From contig CP179201.1 of assembly GCA_051201605.1 (NCBI GenBank), positions 806,001 through 870,000 on the forward strand: DNA of 64,000 nucleotides. The letters are read 5' to 3'. Origin of the DNA: CABZJG01 sp902512685 (GTDB lineage: Bacteria > Pseudomonadota > Alphaproteobacteria > Rhodobacterales > Rhodobacteraceae). The stretch's first letter is position 1, and each line of letters opens with the position of its first letter. Of the stretch, positions 16,873-25,205 are shown piece by piece. The position numbers and the translations under genes were made by a program. Below the pieces are notes generated by a model. That model saw only the letters and a program-made list of their open reading frames with translations. It was not told where the DNA came from and ran no database searches.

Positions 16873-17709
16873 TTAAGACAGGACGATTAGAATAACCCCA
16901 ATGGCCACAACAAAAGCGGCAGCTAGGCGCATAAAAATTGGTCTTTCTTTGAACCATATCACACCGATCATGGCCGCTAGGATGACCGAGGTTTCGCGAA
17001 TGGCAGCAACCAAAGCCAACGGTGCAAGGGTTTGCGCATAGAGTGCCAAAGCATAAGATAAACTGGATAAAACGCCGCCGGAAAAGCCGATTAAAACCGG
17101 CTTTAGGCCGTTATTCTGGATCAGCTTTAAGCGGGGCAGTAATACAAAAAGTACTACGCAGATTTCTGCGGTGAACAGCCATGCAATATAGGATAGGGGT
17201 GCCCCTGAGACCCTCACGCCAATTCCATCCACGATTGAATAAGCCGCCACCGTAAGGGCGGTGATGAAGGCTGGAAGTAAAACTTTTGAGAATTGTGCCT
17301 GCGCCCGCGAAAATGCCAATATTGCTACGCCGCAGGACACGCCGATGATACCAGCCCAAGCCATTAAAGACAAAATTTCGCCTGGCCAAATTGTTGCGCC
17401 CAAAGCGATCAATACGGGTGCTGCACCCCGCGCAATCGGGTAGGCCACAGAAAGATCGCCTTGTTTATAGGCAGAGATCAAAAAGAAGTAATAGCCCCAA
17501 TGGATCACCGTTGAGGCCACTATATATGGCAAGGCTTCAATGTCTGGGGCTGGTAAGAACAAAAAAAACGGAAGGGCGGGAACAAAATGCCCTAAAGACA
17601 CCAAGCCGATTGATAAAGCACGATCGGAAGCCCCTTTTACCATGGCATTCCACGTCGCGTGGAGCAACGCTGCGGTTAACACAATAGCTAAAACCCCGAA
17701 GCTTATCAT
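16873..17709 (-). CDS. EamA/DMT-family transporter
   Basis: A 278-residue membrane protein with about ten hydrophobic helices in two repeats, each resembling the EamA domain (first repeat with HATWNAMVKGASD, second with SYALALYAQTLAPLALVAAIRETSVILAAMIGVIWFKE). The family exports or takes up small metabolites. It lies 89 bp downstream of phnY on the same strand and is probably the last gene of the phn operon, so a role in moving a phosphonate-derived or amino compound is conceivable. The substrate is unknown. Confidence 0.85.
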   Translation of the reverse strand: MISFGVLAIVLTAALLHATWNAMVKGASDRALSIGLVSLGHFVPALPFFLFLPAPDIEALPYIVASTVIHWGYYFFLISAYKQGDLSVAYPIARGAAPVLIALGATIWPGEILSLMAWAGIIGVSCGVAILAFSRAQAQFSKVLLPAFITALTVAAYSIVDGIGVRVSGAPLSYIAWLFTAEICVVLFVLLPRLKLIQNNGLKPVLIGFSGGVLSSLSYALALYAQTLAPLALVAAIRETSVILAAMIGVIWFKERPIFMRLAAAFVVAIGVILIVLS

Positions 17710-17798
17710 TTCGCGGCGACGGCGGGAAGCATGTCGTTTAAAAGTTGTGGGTTAGCCAAAGGAAAACAACGTGGTTGAAGCAATCTTGGCGTTGCTGC

Positions 17799-19250
17799 TT
17801 AGGAGGGCCATGGGAGCGAATAGGTTTTAACATTTGTGAAGAACTTCATGGCTTCTAGAACCCCTTCTTTTACACCGTTACCGCTATCTTTAATGCCGCC
17901 AAAGGGTGACATCTCAATACGATATCCTGGCTGTTCCCAAATATTTACCGTGCCCACATCCAAACCTTCGATAAAGGCTTGCATACGGTTAAAATCATTG
18001 GTGCAAACGCCAGATGATAGACCAAATTCAGTCGAGTTTGAAATCTCCATTACAACTGCATCATCATCAGGTACCCGCACGATCGGCACGATGGGGCCAA
18101 AGGTTTCCTCCATCACTAATTCGGAGTTGTGGGGAACTTTATCAATCACAATTGGGGGTAGAAGCGCGCCCTTGCGTTCCGGATGATAGAGAATCTCTGC
18201 CCCTTCTGCTTCGGCCATATAAACCCGTTTCTCAAACAATTCAGCTGCTTGGGCGTGAATCACGCAGCCCAATTGGGTGTCAGGATCCATGGGGTCTCCA
18301 AAACGAATGGCTTTCGTTTTTTCCAGCACGAGAGGCACGAATTTATCCGCCACGCTGTTTTGTACCAAAATGCGCTTGACTGCGGTGCAGCGTTGTCCTG
18401 AATTTCCAGTGGCTCCCGCCACTGCAATGGTGGCTGCTTTCTCAAGATCTGAATCCGATAAATCATTTAAAATAATCAGTGGATCATTGCCGCCCAACTC
18501 AAGGGCTGTGCGTTTATATCCAGCCTTTTGCGCGATCATTTTGCCTACAGGCACGCCACCAGTGAAAGTGACAATATCGATATTGCCATTGGTCACCATT
18601 TCGTCTCCGATATCTTTAGGCCAGCCGGTCACAATCTGGAACATCTCTACTGGTAGGCCGGCTTCGTATAAAATATCTGCCAGCGTAATTGCGGTTAGCG
18701 GGGTCAATTCGGTTGGCTTGCACACAACACAGTTATTGGTGGCAATGGCTGGCGCTATCTTATGGGCAACCATATTGAGCGGATGGTTGAAGGGTGTGAT
18801 CGCCGAGATGGCTCTGACGGGTTCTCGTTTGGTGAATATTTTGCGCGGCTTTCCATGCGGTGTGAGATCACAGCTAAAAATTTGCCCGTCATCTTGAATG
18901 GCCGCTTGTCCAGCAAGTGTAAATACATCGTATGAGCGTCCAGTCTCATAGAGCGCGTGCTGTTGACAGATGCCCAACTCTAAGGTCAACCAATGGGCAA
19001 TGTTGTCACGGCGTTCTCGGATCAGTTCGGCGGCTCGAAACAGGATTTTTTGGCGTTCATAGCGCGTCAAGCGCGGCTTATAGGCAGCAGCAATCTCGAA
19101 GGCTTTCGCGGCATGTTCCGCAGTGCCTGCAGGGACCGTGGCAATCACTTCATCGGTATAGGGATAGCGTACTTCGACTACGTCATCGGTAAAAACTTTT
19201 TCGCCTCCGATGCGCATCGCCTCATGCCGAATTTTTTCAATCGCTGTCAT
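17799..19250 (-). CDS. phnY: Phosphonoacetaldehyde dehydrogenase
   Basis: The start at 19250 (MTAIEKIRHEA) has GAGG at good spacing; an ATG 12 nt upstream is possible. The 483-residue protein is an aldehyde dehydrogenase with catalytic E251 (LELGGND) and C288 (GNSGQRCTAVKR) and the oxyanion asparagine in PFNHP. It oxidises phosphonoacetaldehyde to phosphonoacetate with NAD. The assignment is mainly contextual: the gene lies directly after phnA and phnW, which make its substrate and use its product. Length and motifs agree with the PhnY subgroup described in Sinorhizobium meliloti. Confidence 0.88.
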   Translation of the reverse strand: MTAIEKIRHEAMRIGGEKVFTDDVVEVRYPYTDEVIATVPAGTAEHAAKAFEIAAAYKPRLTRYERQKILFRAAELIRERRDNIAHWLTLELGICQQHALYETGRSYDVFTLAGQAAIQDDGQIFSCDLTPHGKPRKIFTKREPVRAISAITPFNHPLNMVAHKIAPAIATNNCVVCKPTELTPLTAITLADILYEAGLPVEMFQIVTGWPKDIGDEMVTNGNIDIVTFTGGVPVGKMIAQKAGYKRTALELGGNDPLIILNDLSDSDLEKAATIAVAGATGNSGQRCTAVKRILVQNSVADKFVPLVLEKTKAIRFGDPMDPDTQLGCVIHAQAAELFEKRVYMAEAEGAEILYHPERKGALLPPIVIDKVPHNSELVMEETFGPIVPIVRVPDDDAVVMEISNSTEFGLSSGVCTNDFNRMQAFIEGLDVGTVNIWEQPGYRIEMSPFGGIKDSGNGVKEGVLEAMKFFTNVKTYSLPWPS

Positions 19251-19338
19251 TTTGGGCCTCATTCTTCTGGATATCGATCATTTTGGAATTGAATATAACT
19301 GATTTTACAGTCACCTAGTGTTGTTTGGCGCCGTTAGG

Positions 19339-20583
19339 TTACTGGGCCGCAGCTTGCAATGCATAATAGAACGCATCGAAGTTCCGCAAGCGGGGTGCAT
19401 CGGGTAGATCAAGCTTGCGGTTCACGATAAAGGGCACCGTTTGCTCGGTTAAGCCACCATGGCTCCGCAGAGGTTCTTTTAGCGCTGCAAGATCGTGACG
19501 ATGAGCAGAGGTGCCAATGGTCATGTTTTCGGTCGATATCAGGACAATATTGCCGATGCGATCAGCCGGCAATTCGAAGCGTTCTACGGCTTCTTTTTTG
19601 CTAAGCACAGCGAGCATTTCTGGAAGAGCTGCGAGACGCGTGATGATATCTGCCTGATCTGCGCCTTCTGGCAAATAAGCAGTTGCAAAGGATCCCAAAG
19701 CCCCATGATGTACGACGTAAGGGTCGGTGATGGGCAGGATTACCCGGGCTGCTTTTTCACCCAGCCATTGATCTAAAAGATCCTGAATATAAATCACAGA
19801 CGGGCTCCCATCAGCTTGATGTTTGGGCTTCATGCCGTGATCTGCGGTGATTACAATAGTCGCACCTAGCGCGTCTAATTCCGCAAGATAACGGTCAAAC
19901 ATGGCGTAAAAATCTTTGGCCCCTTGTTCGTTGGGCGCAAATTTATGCTGAATGTAATCTGTAGTTGACAAATACATTACATCCGGAGCCCAGTCTTTAA
20001 GAAGTTTAACCCCAGCGGCAAAAACAAATTCTGATAAATCAGCGGAATAGACTTCCGGGACAGGCCGCCCCATGAACGCACTGGCATTCTCGATACCATT
20101 TTCGGCCAAGCTGGTTTGATCGGCTTTCTCAGATGAAAAACAAATGGCCCGGTCTTCGTCAAACTTTAGCCCCGCGCCCAAAAGCGCCCTTAATTTATCT
20201 TTGGCTGTGACAACGGCAACCCGCGCCCCGGCATTATAAAATGCGCTGAAAACCGTGGGCGCGCGCAAGAACCGCACATCGTTCATCATGACTTCTTCGC
20301 CAGTTTCTGGCTCGTAGAGATAATTGCCGCAAATGCCATGCACAGCCGGAGGGCGGCCTGTCGCGATCGACATGTTGTTCGGGTTGGTAAAAGAAGGGAT
20401 CACGGAATGGGCCAGACTTTCGCTGCCTGCATCGCGCAGTTTTTTCAAATGCGGCATTAGTCCTTCGCTGATAGCCACATCAAGATAAGTAGGCTCGCAA
20501 CCATCCAGGCAGATCACGATAGCGCAGGTTTTTGGGATTGGGTAATGGCGCTCATTGGCGACCACATCAGAGGTCATAGTCAT
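19339..20583 (-). CDS. phnA: Phosphonoacetate hydrolase
   Basis: The protein has 414 residues of the alkaline phosphatase superfamily (nucleotide pyrophosphatase type). Metal and nucleophile positions expected for PhnA are present: D27 (CLDGCEPT), T66 (PSFTNPNN), D and H in TTDYIQHK, DH in TADHGMK, and H in SHGGLTE. The enzyme cleaves phosphonoacetate to acetate and phosphate using two zinc ions, the last step of the hydrolytic 2-aminoethylphosphonate route. It sits between phnW and phnY with spacings of 20 and 76 bp. The length is close to the characterised enzyme. Confidence 0.93.
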   Translation of the reverse strand: MTMTSDVVANERHYPIPKTCAIVICLDGCEPTYLDVAISEGLMPHLKKLRDAGSESLAHSVIPSFTNPNNMSIATGRPPAVHGICGNYLYEPETGEEVMMNDVRFLRAPTVFSAFYNAGARVAVVTAKDKLRALLGAGLKFDEDRAICFSSEKADQTSLAENGIENASAFMGRPVPEVYSADLSEFVFAAGVKLLKDWAPDVMYLSTTDYIQHKFAPNEQGAKDFYAMFDRYLAELDALGATIVITADHGMKPKHQADGSPSVIYIQDLLDQWLGEKAARVILPITDPYVVHHGALGSFATAYLPEGADQADIITRLAALPEMLAVLSKKEAVERFELPADRIGNIVLISTENMTIGTSAHRHDLAALKEPLRSHGGLTEQTVPFIVNRKLDLPDAPRLRNFDAFYYALQAAAQ

Positions 20584-20603
20584 AAAATATCTTTCTAGTT
20601 TTG

Positions 20604-21797
20604 TTAACTTATAAGCACATGCCGTTCTTTAAGAGCAGCTTCAGAGGGCGACGCATCTTGTACCCCCATTTGCGCCAGTGTCTCTTTGGTTGCAGCCAAC
20701 ATACGCTCCATCACGTGAATGTCCATTTGCCCAATACAGCCGATTCGGAAACTATCTACGACGGTCAACTTGCCGGGATAAATGATAAAACCCTGGGCTT
20801 TCATCGCTTCGTAAAATGCTTCAAATTCAAATGCAGGATCGGCTGGGCAGAAAAATGTCACGATGATCGGGGACAACCACTGCTCATCAAGCAGAGTTTC
20901 AAAGCCTAGCGCTCGCATGCCTGCCACCATTACATCACGGTTTTGTGCATATCGGGTGCCACGGCCCTGCACGCTTCCTTCCGTTGCATGATCCGCCAAG
21001 GCTTTCATGAAGGCAGCCACGATATGAGTAGGCGGTGTAAATCGCCATTGCCCAGTTTCATTCATCACGCGCCATTGGGCCTCTACATCAAGGCTAAGCG
21101 AATGCGAATTGCCGCGAGCTGCTTTTAATTCGGAAGTTTCTGCAATTACAAAACTAAAGCCGGGCACGCCCTCGATACATTTATTGGCAGAAGATACAAA
21201 AGCTGCGCAGCCAAGCTCTGCAGGGTGGAGTGGGATTGCGCCAAAGGCTGACATTGAATCGATTAGAAGTTTGCGTCCTGCTGCGCGGGTCGCGTCTGCA
21301 ATTTCGCCAATCGGGTTTAAGATACCGGATGATGTTTCACAATGGATTGCCATAACATGCGTGATATCGGGGTCTTCTGCTAATATAGCGGCGACTTCTG
21401 TGCCTCGGGGCGGTAAATAATCACCTTTATCCAGCACAATTTTTTCTCGCCCTAAATAATCCAGCGTGGCTGCAGCTCTTTGCCCATAGGCACCATTGGC
21501 CAAGACCAGAACCTTACCATCCTTGGGCACAAAACTTCCCAACATCGCTTCTACTGCATAGGAACCCGGACCCTGGATTGGAACACAGTCATAACGATTG
21601 GCCTCTGGCCCAATAAGCGCCAACAACTGAATGCGCAGCGCTTTTGTCATCTCACGGAAATCGCCATCCCAGCTCCCCCAGTCTTTAAGCATGGCTTTTT
21701 TAACTTCGTATGAAGTGGTCAGTGGACCTGGTGTCAATAAATAAGGCTCGCCCAGATGCGGTGTTGGCAGTTTGTTTGAGGTATTTTGAGATTCCAT
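20604..21797 (-). CDS. phnW: 2-aminoethylphosphonate--pyruvate transaminase
   Basis: A 397-residue class V aminotransferase. It shows the PhnW features LLTPGPLTTS, GDFREMT, the PLP-contacting D180 (LIDSMSAFGAIPL) and the Schiff-base lysine K206 (SSANKCIEGVPGFSF). It transfers the amino group of 2-aminoethylphosphonate to pyruvate, giving phosphonoacetaldehyde and alanine. It is about 30 residues longer than the classical 360-370 because of extra residues at both ends. It is the first gene of the phnW-phnA-phnY unit, divergent from a LysR-type regulator across 99 bp. Confidence 0.94.
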   Translation of the reverse strand: MESQNTSNKLPTPHLGEPYLLTPGPLTTSYEVKKAMLKDWGSWDGDFREMTKALRIQLLALIGPEANRYDCVPIQGPGSYAVEAMLGSFVPKDGKVLVLANGAYGQRAAATLDYLGREKIVLDKGDYLPPRGTEVAAILAEDPDITHVMAIHCETSSGILNPIGEIADATRAAGRKLLIDSMSAFGAIPLHPAELGCAAFVSSANKCIEGVPGFSFVIAETSELKAARGNSHSLSLDVEAQWRVMNETGQWRFTPPTHIVAAFMKALADHATEGSVQGRGTRYAQNRDVMVAGMRALGFETLLDEQWLSPIIVTFFCPADPAFEFEAFYEAMKAQGFIIYPGKLTVVDSFRIGCIGQMDIHVMERMLAATKETLAQMGVQDASPSEAALKERHVLIS

Positions 21798-21841
21798 AGG
21801 CCCAAACCCAAATTATTTACTCATGCTTGTGCTTGAACTTC

Positions 21842-21889
21842 TTTTTCCTATAAGTAAAATACATATTTAATATTATTCAATAGGAAAAA
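21842..21889. promoter_or_regulatory. Inverted repeat in the phnW-lysR intergenic region
   Basis: TTTTTCCTAT at 21842-21851 and ATAGGAAAAA at 21880-21889 form a perfect 10-bp inverted repeat with 28 bp between the arms. The right arm overlaps the ribosome-binding region of the LysR-type gene. It is a candidate binding region for that regulator over the divergent promoters. Confidence 0.5.
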
Positions 21890-21896
21890 CTTATAG

Positions 21897-22763
21897 ATGC
21901 GCTATAGTCAATTGAGAGCTTTTCATCATGTTGCTGTGCATGGTGGATTTTCCAGTGCAGCCCGGGCTTTGAATCAAAGCCAGCCGGCCCTGTCGGACCA
22001 AGTTCGGCAGTTAGAGCAACTGCATGATACGCTGTTATTCTACCGCGAAAATCGGCATGTTCGCTTGACCGAAGCGGGAAATGAATTGTTCTTACTGACA
22101 CGACAGTTTTTTGACGTAGAAGAGCAAATCGGGGATTGCCTTAGCCAGCACCGACAACAATTGGCTGGAACGCTGCGGGTGGTCGCGGATTCGGCTTTGC
22201 ATATCACGGACTCGTTAAGAGCTTTTCGAGAAGCCAATCCGAACGCCCTTGTGGCTATCCAGACAGGAAATTCTGAAGAAGTCTTACAACGTTTACGTCA
22301 TTATGATGCGGAAATTGGGGTTGTTGGAAATATTTCTCCGGCACCAGATTTGATTGAAATTCCGATAGGTCAAGCGCAAATTGTTGCCATCATGGCGCGA
22401 GGATTTTTGCCCGATACAGTTGAAAGCCTGGATTGCAAAGCCTTATCGGATTTGCCGTTGATTTTTCGCGAAACCGGTTCAAGCACCCAGCGTTGCTTGG
22501 ACGCATGGGCGAAAGATGAGAGGTTGGTGCTGCGCCCGGTCATAACAGTTGAAGGAAGAGAAGCGTTGCGTGAAGTGGTTAAATCGGGAGCTGGAATTGG
22601 TTTTGTCTCGCGCGCGGAACTGGGCAATGATACTAATATTCGCGCGCTCCCATTGGCTGGGGCGACTTTGGAAATGAAAGAATCTCTGGTATTTTTATCG
22701 ATGCGCCGAGATTTACTTATGATCCGGGCGTTTTTGCGCTGTATTGAAATTGGGAATACTTAA
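21897..22763 (+). CDS. LysR-family regulator, probably of the phn operon
   Basis: The protein has 288 residues with the N-terminal winged helix (FHHVAVHGGFSSAARALNQSQPALSDQVRQLEQLHDTLLFYR) and a periplasmic-binding-protein-like effector domain. It is divergent from phnW, the usual layout for a LysR activator and its target. LysR-type regulators of phosphonate degradation are known (PhnR next to phnA in Pseudomonas). The likely inducer is 2-aminoethylphosphonate or phosphonoacetate, which would allow expression regardless of phosphate supply. This functional link is inferred from position. Confidence 0.88.
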   Translation: MRYSQLRAFHHVAVHGGFSSAARALNQSQPALSDQVRQLEQLHDTLLFYRENRHVRLTEAGNELFLLTRQFFDVEEQIGDCLSQHRQQLAGTLRVVADSALHITDSLRAFREANPNALVAIQTGNSEEVLQRLRHYDAEIGVVGNISPAPDLIEIPIGQAQIVAIMARGFLPDTVESLDCKALSDLPLIFRETGSSTQRCLDAWAKDERLVLRPVITVEGREALREVVKSGAGIGFVSRAELGNDTNIRALPLAGATLEMKESLVFLSMRRDLLMIRAFLRCIEIGNT

Positions 22764-23139
22764 ATTTTTAGGTGTTTTAGATATGCTATTATTCGGGGAA
22801 CATTTCCTTTAATCTCCCAATTCTGGACCGAATGAGGTATTTATGAACAAAGACTAATGCGACATTCGGCGCAATTTGGGGTATATTGGAAGTATCTGGA
22901 CAGTCGATGATAACTAACTTCTAGCATTGGGGTCGGCTCTGTGGCTAGTGAGACAATTGATTTAGCAGGATGGAACCAGAATTCTGATTTGGTGGTCAAG
23001 GTATTTGGCTTAGGATTCTAGCTATTCCGTTCAGGCCTATCGCACCGTCTGAGCCGGCAGACCAAACTGTTACCTTGGCTATACTGATCAAGAAACTGGG
23101 TTCCCGGTTTCACCATCTTTAATTCATGAGTAATCTAAT
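22764..23139. other. Intergenic region without recognisable content
   Basis: 376 bp between the converging lysR-type and slyX genes. No open frame longer than about 60 codons, no clear terminator hairpin and no RNA gene could be recognised. Confidence 0.4.
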
Positions 23140-23331
23140 TTACCAGTGAGGTGGAACCTTATCTGGACTGATTTCCGCGTCTTGCTGTTCACTCTCAGAC
23201 AATATTTCGACGATTCGTATTAGTCTGTTGATCTGTGTCTGCTGTTTGTTGACAACATCCGAAAGCTCATCAACGGTTTTATCCAGATGGGCTAGATGCA
23301 TTTCCAAAGATTCAAGTTTATCTTGTGTCAT
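23140..23331 (-). CDS. slyX: SlyX-family protein
   Basis: A 63-residue protein with a heptad-repeat coiled coil over nearly its whole length (LESLEMHLAHLDKTVDELSDVVNKQQTQINRL) and the family's C-terminal PPHW. SlyX proteins are small, widespread and without a settled function. It is followed by no gene on its strand and is 93 bp downstream of the FAH-family gene, so it may or may not belong to that operon. Confidence 0.82.
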   Translation of the reverse strand: MTQDKLESLEMHLAHLDKTVDELSDVVNKQQTQINRLIRIVEILSESEQQDAEISPDKVPPHW

Positions 23332-23424
23332 CGATTACCTTAGCTACATTCTGTTGAGGGTTTACTAAGTTAGTCCTCATAATGATAACACGACAAAATT
23401 TCTAATGCGGTTACTTTAACCATA

Positions 23425-24273
23425 CTACATTACTTTCTGAACCGTGTTTTCTAAATCACCAATTCCACTAACACTCACACGGACAGTATCGCCTTCCTTC
23501 AAGAACGAAGGCGGATTTCGACTTCCTCCCGTACCATCCGGAGATCCGGTGGCTATGATATCGCCCGTAGACAACGGCATTATTTCAGAAATGTAGGAAA
23601 TAAGGTTTGGAAGGCTAAAGATCATTTCCGACCCTTTGGCTGATTGCATCAGTTTATCGTTTACTCTTGTCTCAAGCTGCATATTTGCAATTTCACCAAC
23701 ATCATCAGAGGTTACGATCCAAGGTCCCCAACTGCCGGATGCGTGAAAGTTTTTTCCCGCGTGTATAGAGTGTTTCATCCAACCACGAACCGATCCTTCA
23801 TTCATTATCGAATATCCAAGAACATGGTTTAACGCGTCCTTCTTCGCAATAGACCTGCCCGATCTCCCGATAACGGCAACGATTTCTCCCTCAAAATCAA
23901 AAGTTTTGGCAGCGTTTCCCCGTGGACACTCTAAAGCTGCATAATGGCCGACCAGTGTTTCGGTATGGCGTGAAAAAATAATTATATTGTCCGGATCGGG
24001 GGGCGCAATGCCTTTGACAGGATAAACCTTGCGATAGTTCATGCCCGCACATATAATCTTTTCCGGCTTACTTATAGGTGGCAGCCAAGTGATTTCGGAA
24101 GATGGCAAGGGTTCCCCGCATAGTTTCGTCAATTCTGCTATCGGCTTGCTCTTTAGATAATCCAGTAATGTGGGATAAGATTTCAAAATTGCATTTTGGA
24201 CCGGATGCACGCCGCTGGGTGACATCACCCCATAGCTTGCAAATCCATTGTGAATGAAGGAACAAAGCTTCAC
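23425..24273 (-). CDS. Fumarylacetoacetate hydrolase-family enzyme
   Basis: The protein has 282 residues. The FAH core covers about residues 70-280, with IICAGMNYRK, FDFEGEIVAVIG, the lid-proximal SIMNEGSVRGW, KNFHASGSWGPWIV and GDIIATGSPDGTGGSRNPP. Such enzymes hydrolyse or hydrate 2-oxo acids and beta-diketo acids. Many FAH relatives read YTVMNDVSARD where this one has MNEGSVRG, so the third acidic metal ligand may be E instead of D. Its start overlaps the stop of the ketopantoate-reductase-like gene by 4 nt. It is the last gene of the overlapping six-gene operon and probably acts late in the pathway. Confidence 0.87.
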   Translation of the reverse strand: MKLCSFIHNGFASYGVMSPSGVHPVQNAILKSYPTLLDYLKSKPIAELTKLCGEPLPSSEITWLPPISKPEKIICAGMNYRKVYPVKGIAPPDPDNIIIFSRHTETLVGHYAALECPRGNAAKTFDFEGEIVAVIGRSGRSIAKKDALNHVLGYSIMNEGSVRGWMKHSIHAGKNFHASGSWGPWIVTSDDVGEIANMQLETRVNDKLMQSAKGSEMIFSLPNLISYISEIMPLSTGDIIATGSPDGTGGSRNPPSFLKEGDTVRVSVSGIGDLENTVQKVM

Positions 24274-25205
24274 GGCCCTGCGCCCTCAAAAGCCGCCTCA
24301 CGCGCTTTAACCAAGGCAGTGATTGTATTATTATAGGGCGTTGGGATACCCAGTGACGCCCCAAGTGGCGGTATCGAACCATTGATTGAGTCTATTTCTG
24401 ATGGCTGCCCTTTATGATGGTCTTGTACCATTGACGGCTTTGCCACTCCAACCCGATCAGCAAAAGCTGTCACATAGGCCACAGGATCATCAAACGAAAA
24501 GGCAATACCCTTTGATTTTCCTACAGAAAATGCTTCTGCCATACACCCAAGTGCTATTTGCCACCACTCAGAATTTGATCGCAACTCAGCCACATTGCAA
24601 TCAAATACGGTGCACGGACCAGATAGCGCGACATTACACAATAGCTTTTCCCAAATAAGTTGAGCGATGTCCTGATAGGTTTCGACTTCAAATCCTCCAG
24701 TTCGCCAGACATTAGCCACCTCGTCCAGCCTTTGGTCCAGACCGCTGTTCATTGCGCCCAGACGAATTTTCTTCATAGAGGTATGCTGCACGTGGCCAGG
24801 GCTTTTCATTGTGGCTCCGAAGGCTTCTGCAACCCCCAGCATAATCTGCCCAGCCGGTAGATATTGAGCTATCTTATCGCCTGCACCCAATCCATTTTGA
24901 ATTGTCAGAACCAGAGATTGGGTTCCCAAATTTTTTGCAATATCTTGCGCTGCCGCGGCAACCGCATTGGTTTTTGTTGCAATAATATAAAGATCACAGG
25001 CTCCTGCTTCGGTAAGGTGTTGGGTAGCGCGAACCGTCTTTACAAAAAATTCCCCATCTGGGCCATCCACTCTCAAACCGATTTCATTGATAACTTCTAC
25101 ATGCTCGCGCCACTTGTCGATGGCCCAAACCGTGTGACCAGCTTCTGCTAAGCGTGCTGCATAGATAGAGCCCATTGCACCGGTGCCAATTATCGCAATT
25201 TTCAT
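24270..25205 (-). CDS. Ketopantoate reductase (PanE/ApbA)-family oxidoreductase
   Basis: The start at 25205 (MKIAIIGTGAMGSIYAARLAEAG) is set by the Rossmann glycine motif GTGAMG and by the 4-nt overlap with the MttB-family stop; longer in-frame starts would run into that gene. The 311-residue protein has the PanE pattern, including TKTNAV and the conserved lysine in WEKLLCNVALSGPCTV. A further ligand region, SMVQDHHKGQPSEIDSINGSI, matches the family's SM-QD--G--TEID-ING motif. It reduces or oxidises a 2-oxo/2-hydroxy acid with NADP(H). Its operon position argues for a catabolic substrate and against a pantothenate role. Confidence 0.88.
   Translation of the reverse strand: MKIAIIGTGAMGSIYAARLAEAGHTVWAIDKWREHVEVINEIGLRVDGPDGEFFVKTVRATQHLTEAGACDLYIIATKTNAVAAAAQDIAKNLGTQSLVLTIQNGLGAGDKIAQYLPAGQIMLGVAEAFGATMKSPGHVQHTSMKKIRLGAMNSGLDQRLDEVANVWRTGGFEVETYQDIAQLIWEKLLCNVALSGPCTVFDCNVAELRSNSEWWQIALGCMAEAFSVGKSKGIAFSFDDPVAYVTAFADRVGVAKPSMVQDHHKGQPSEIDSINGSIPPLGASLGIPTPYNNTITALVKAREAAFEGAGP

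Noticed and set aside
16646..16957. Minus-strand 103-codon frame overlapping the EamA gene end
   Set aside because: It overlaps the well-supported EamA gene in another frame by about 85 bp and matches no family; the composition is not convincing.
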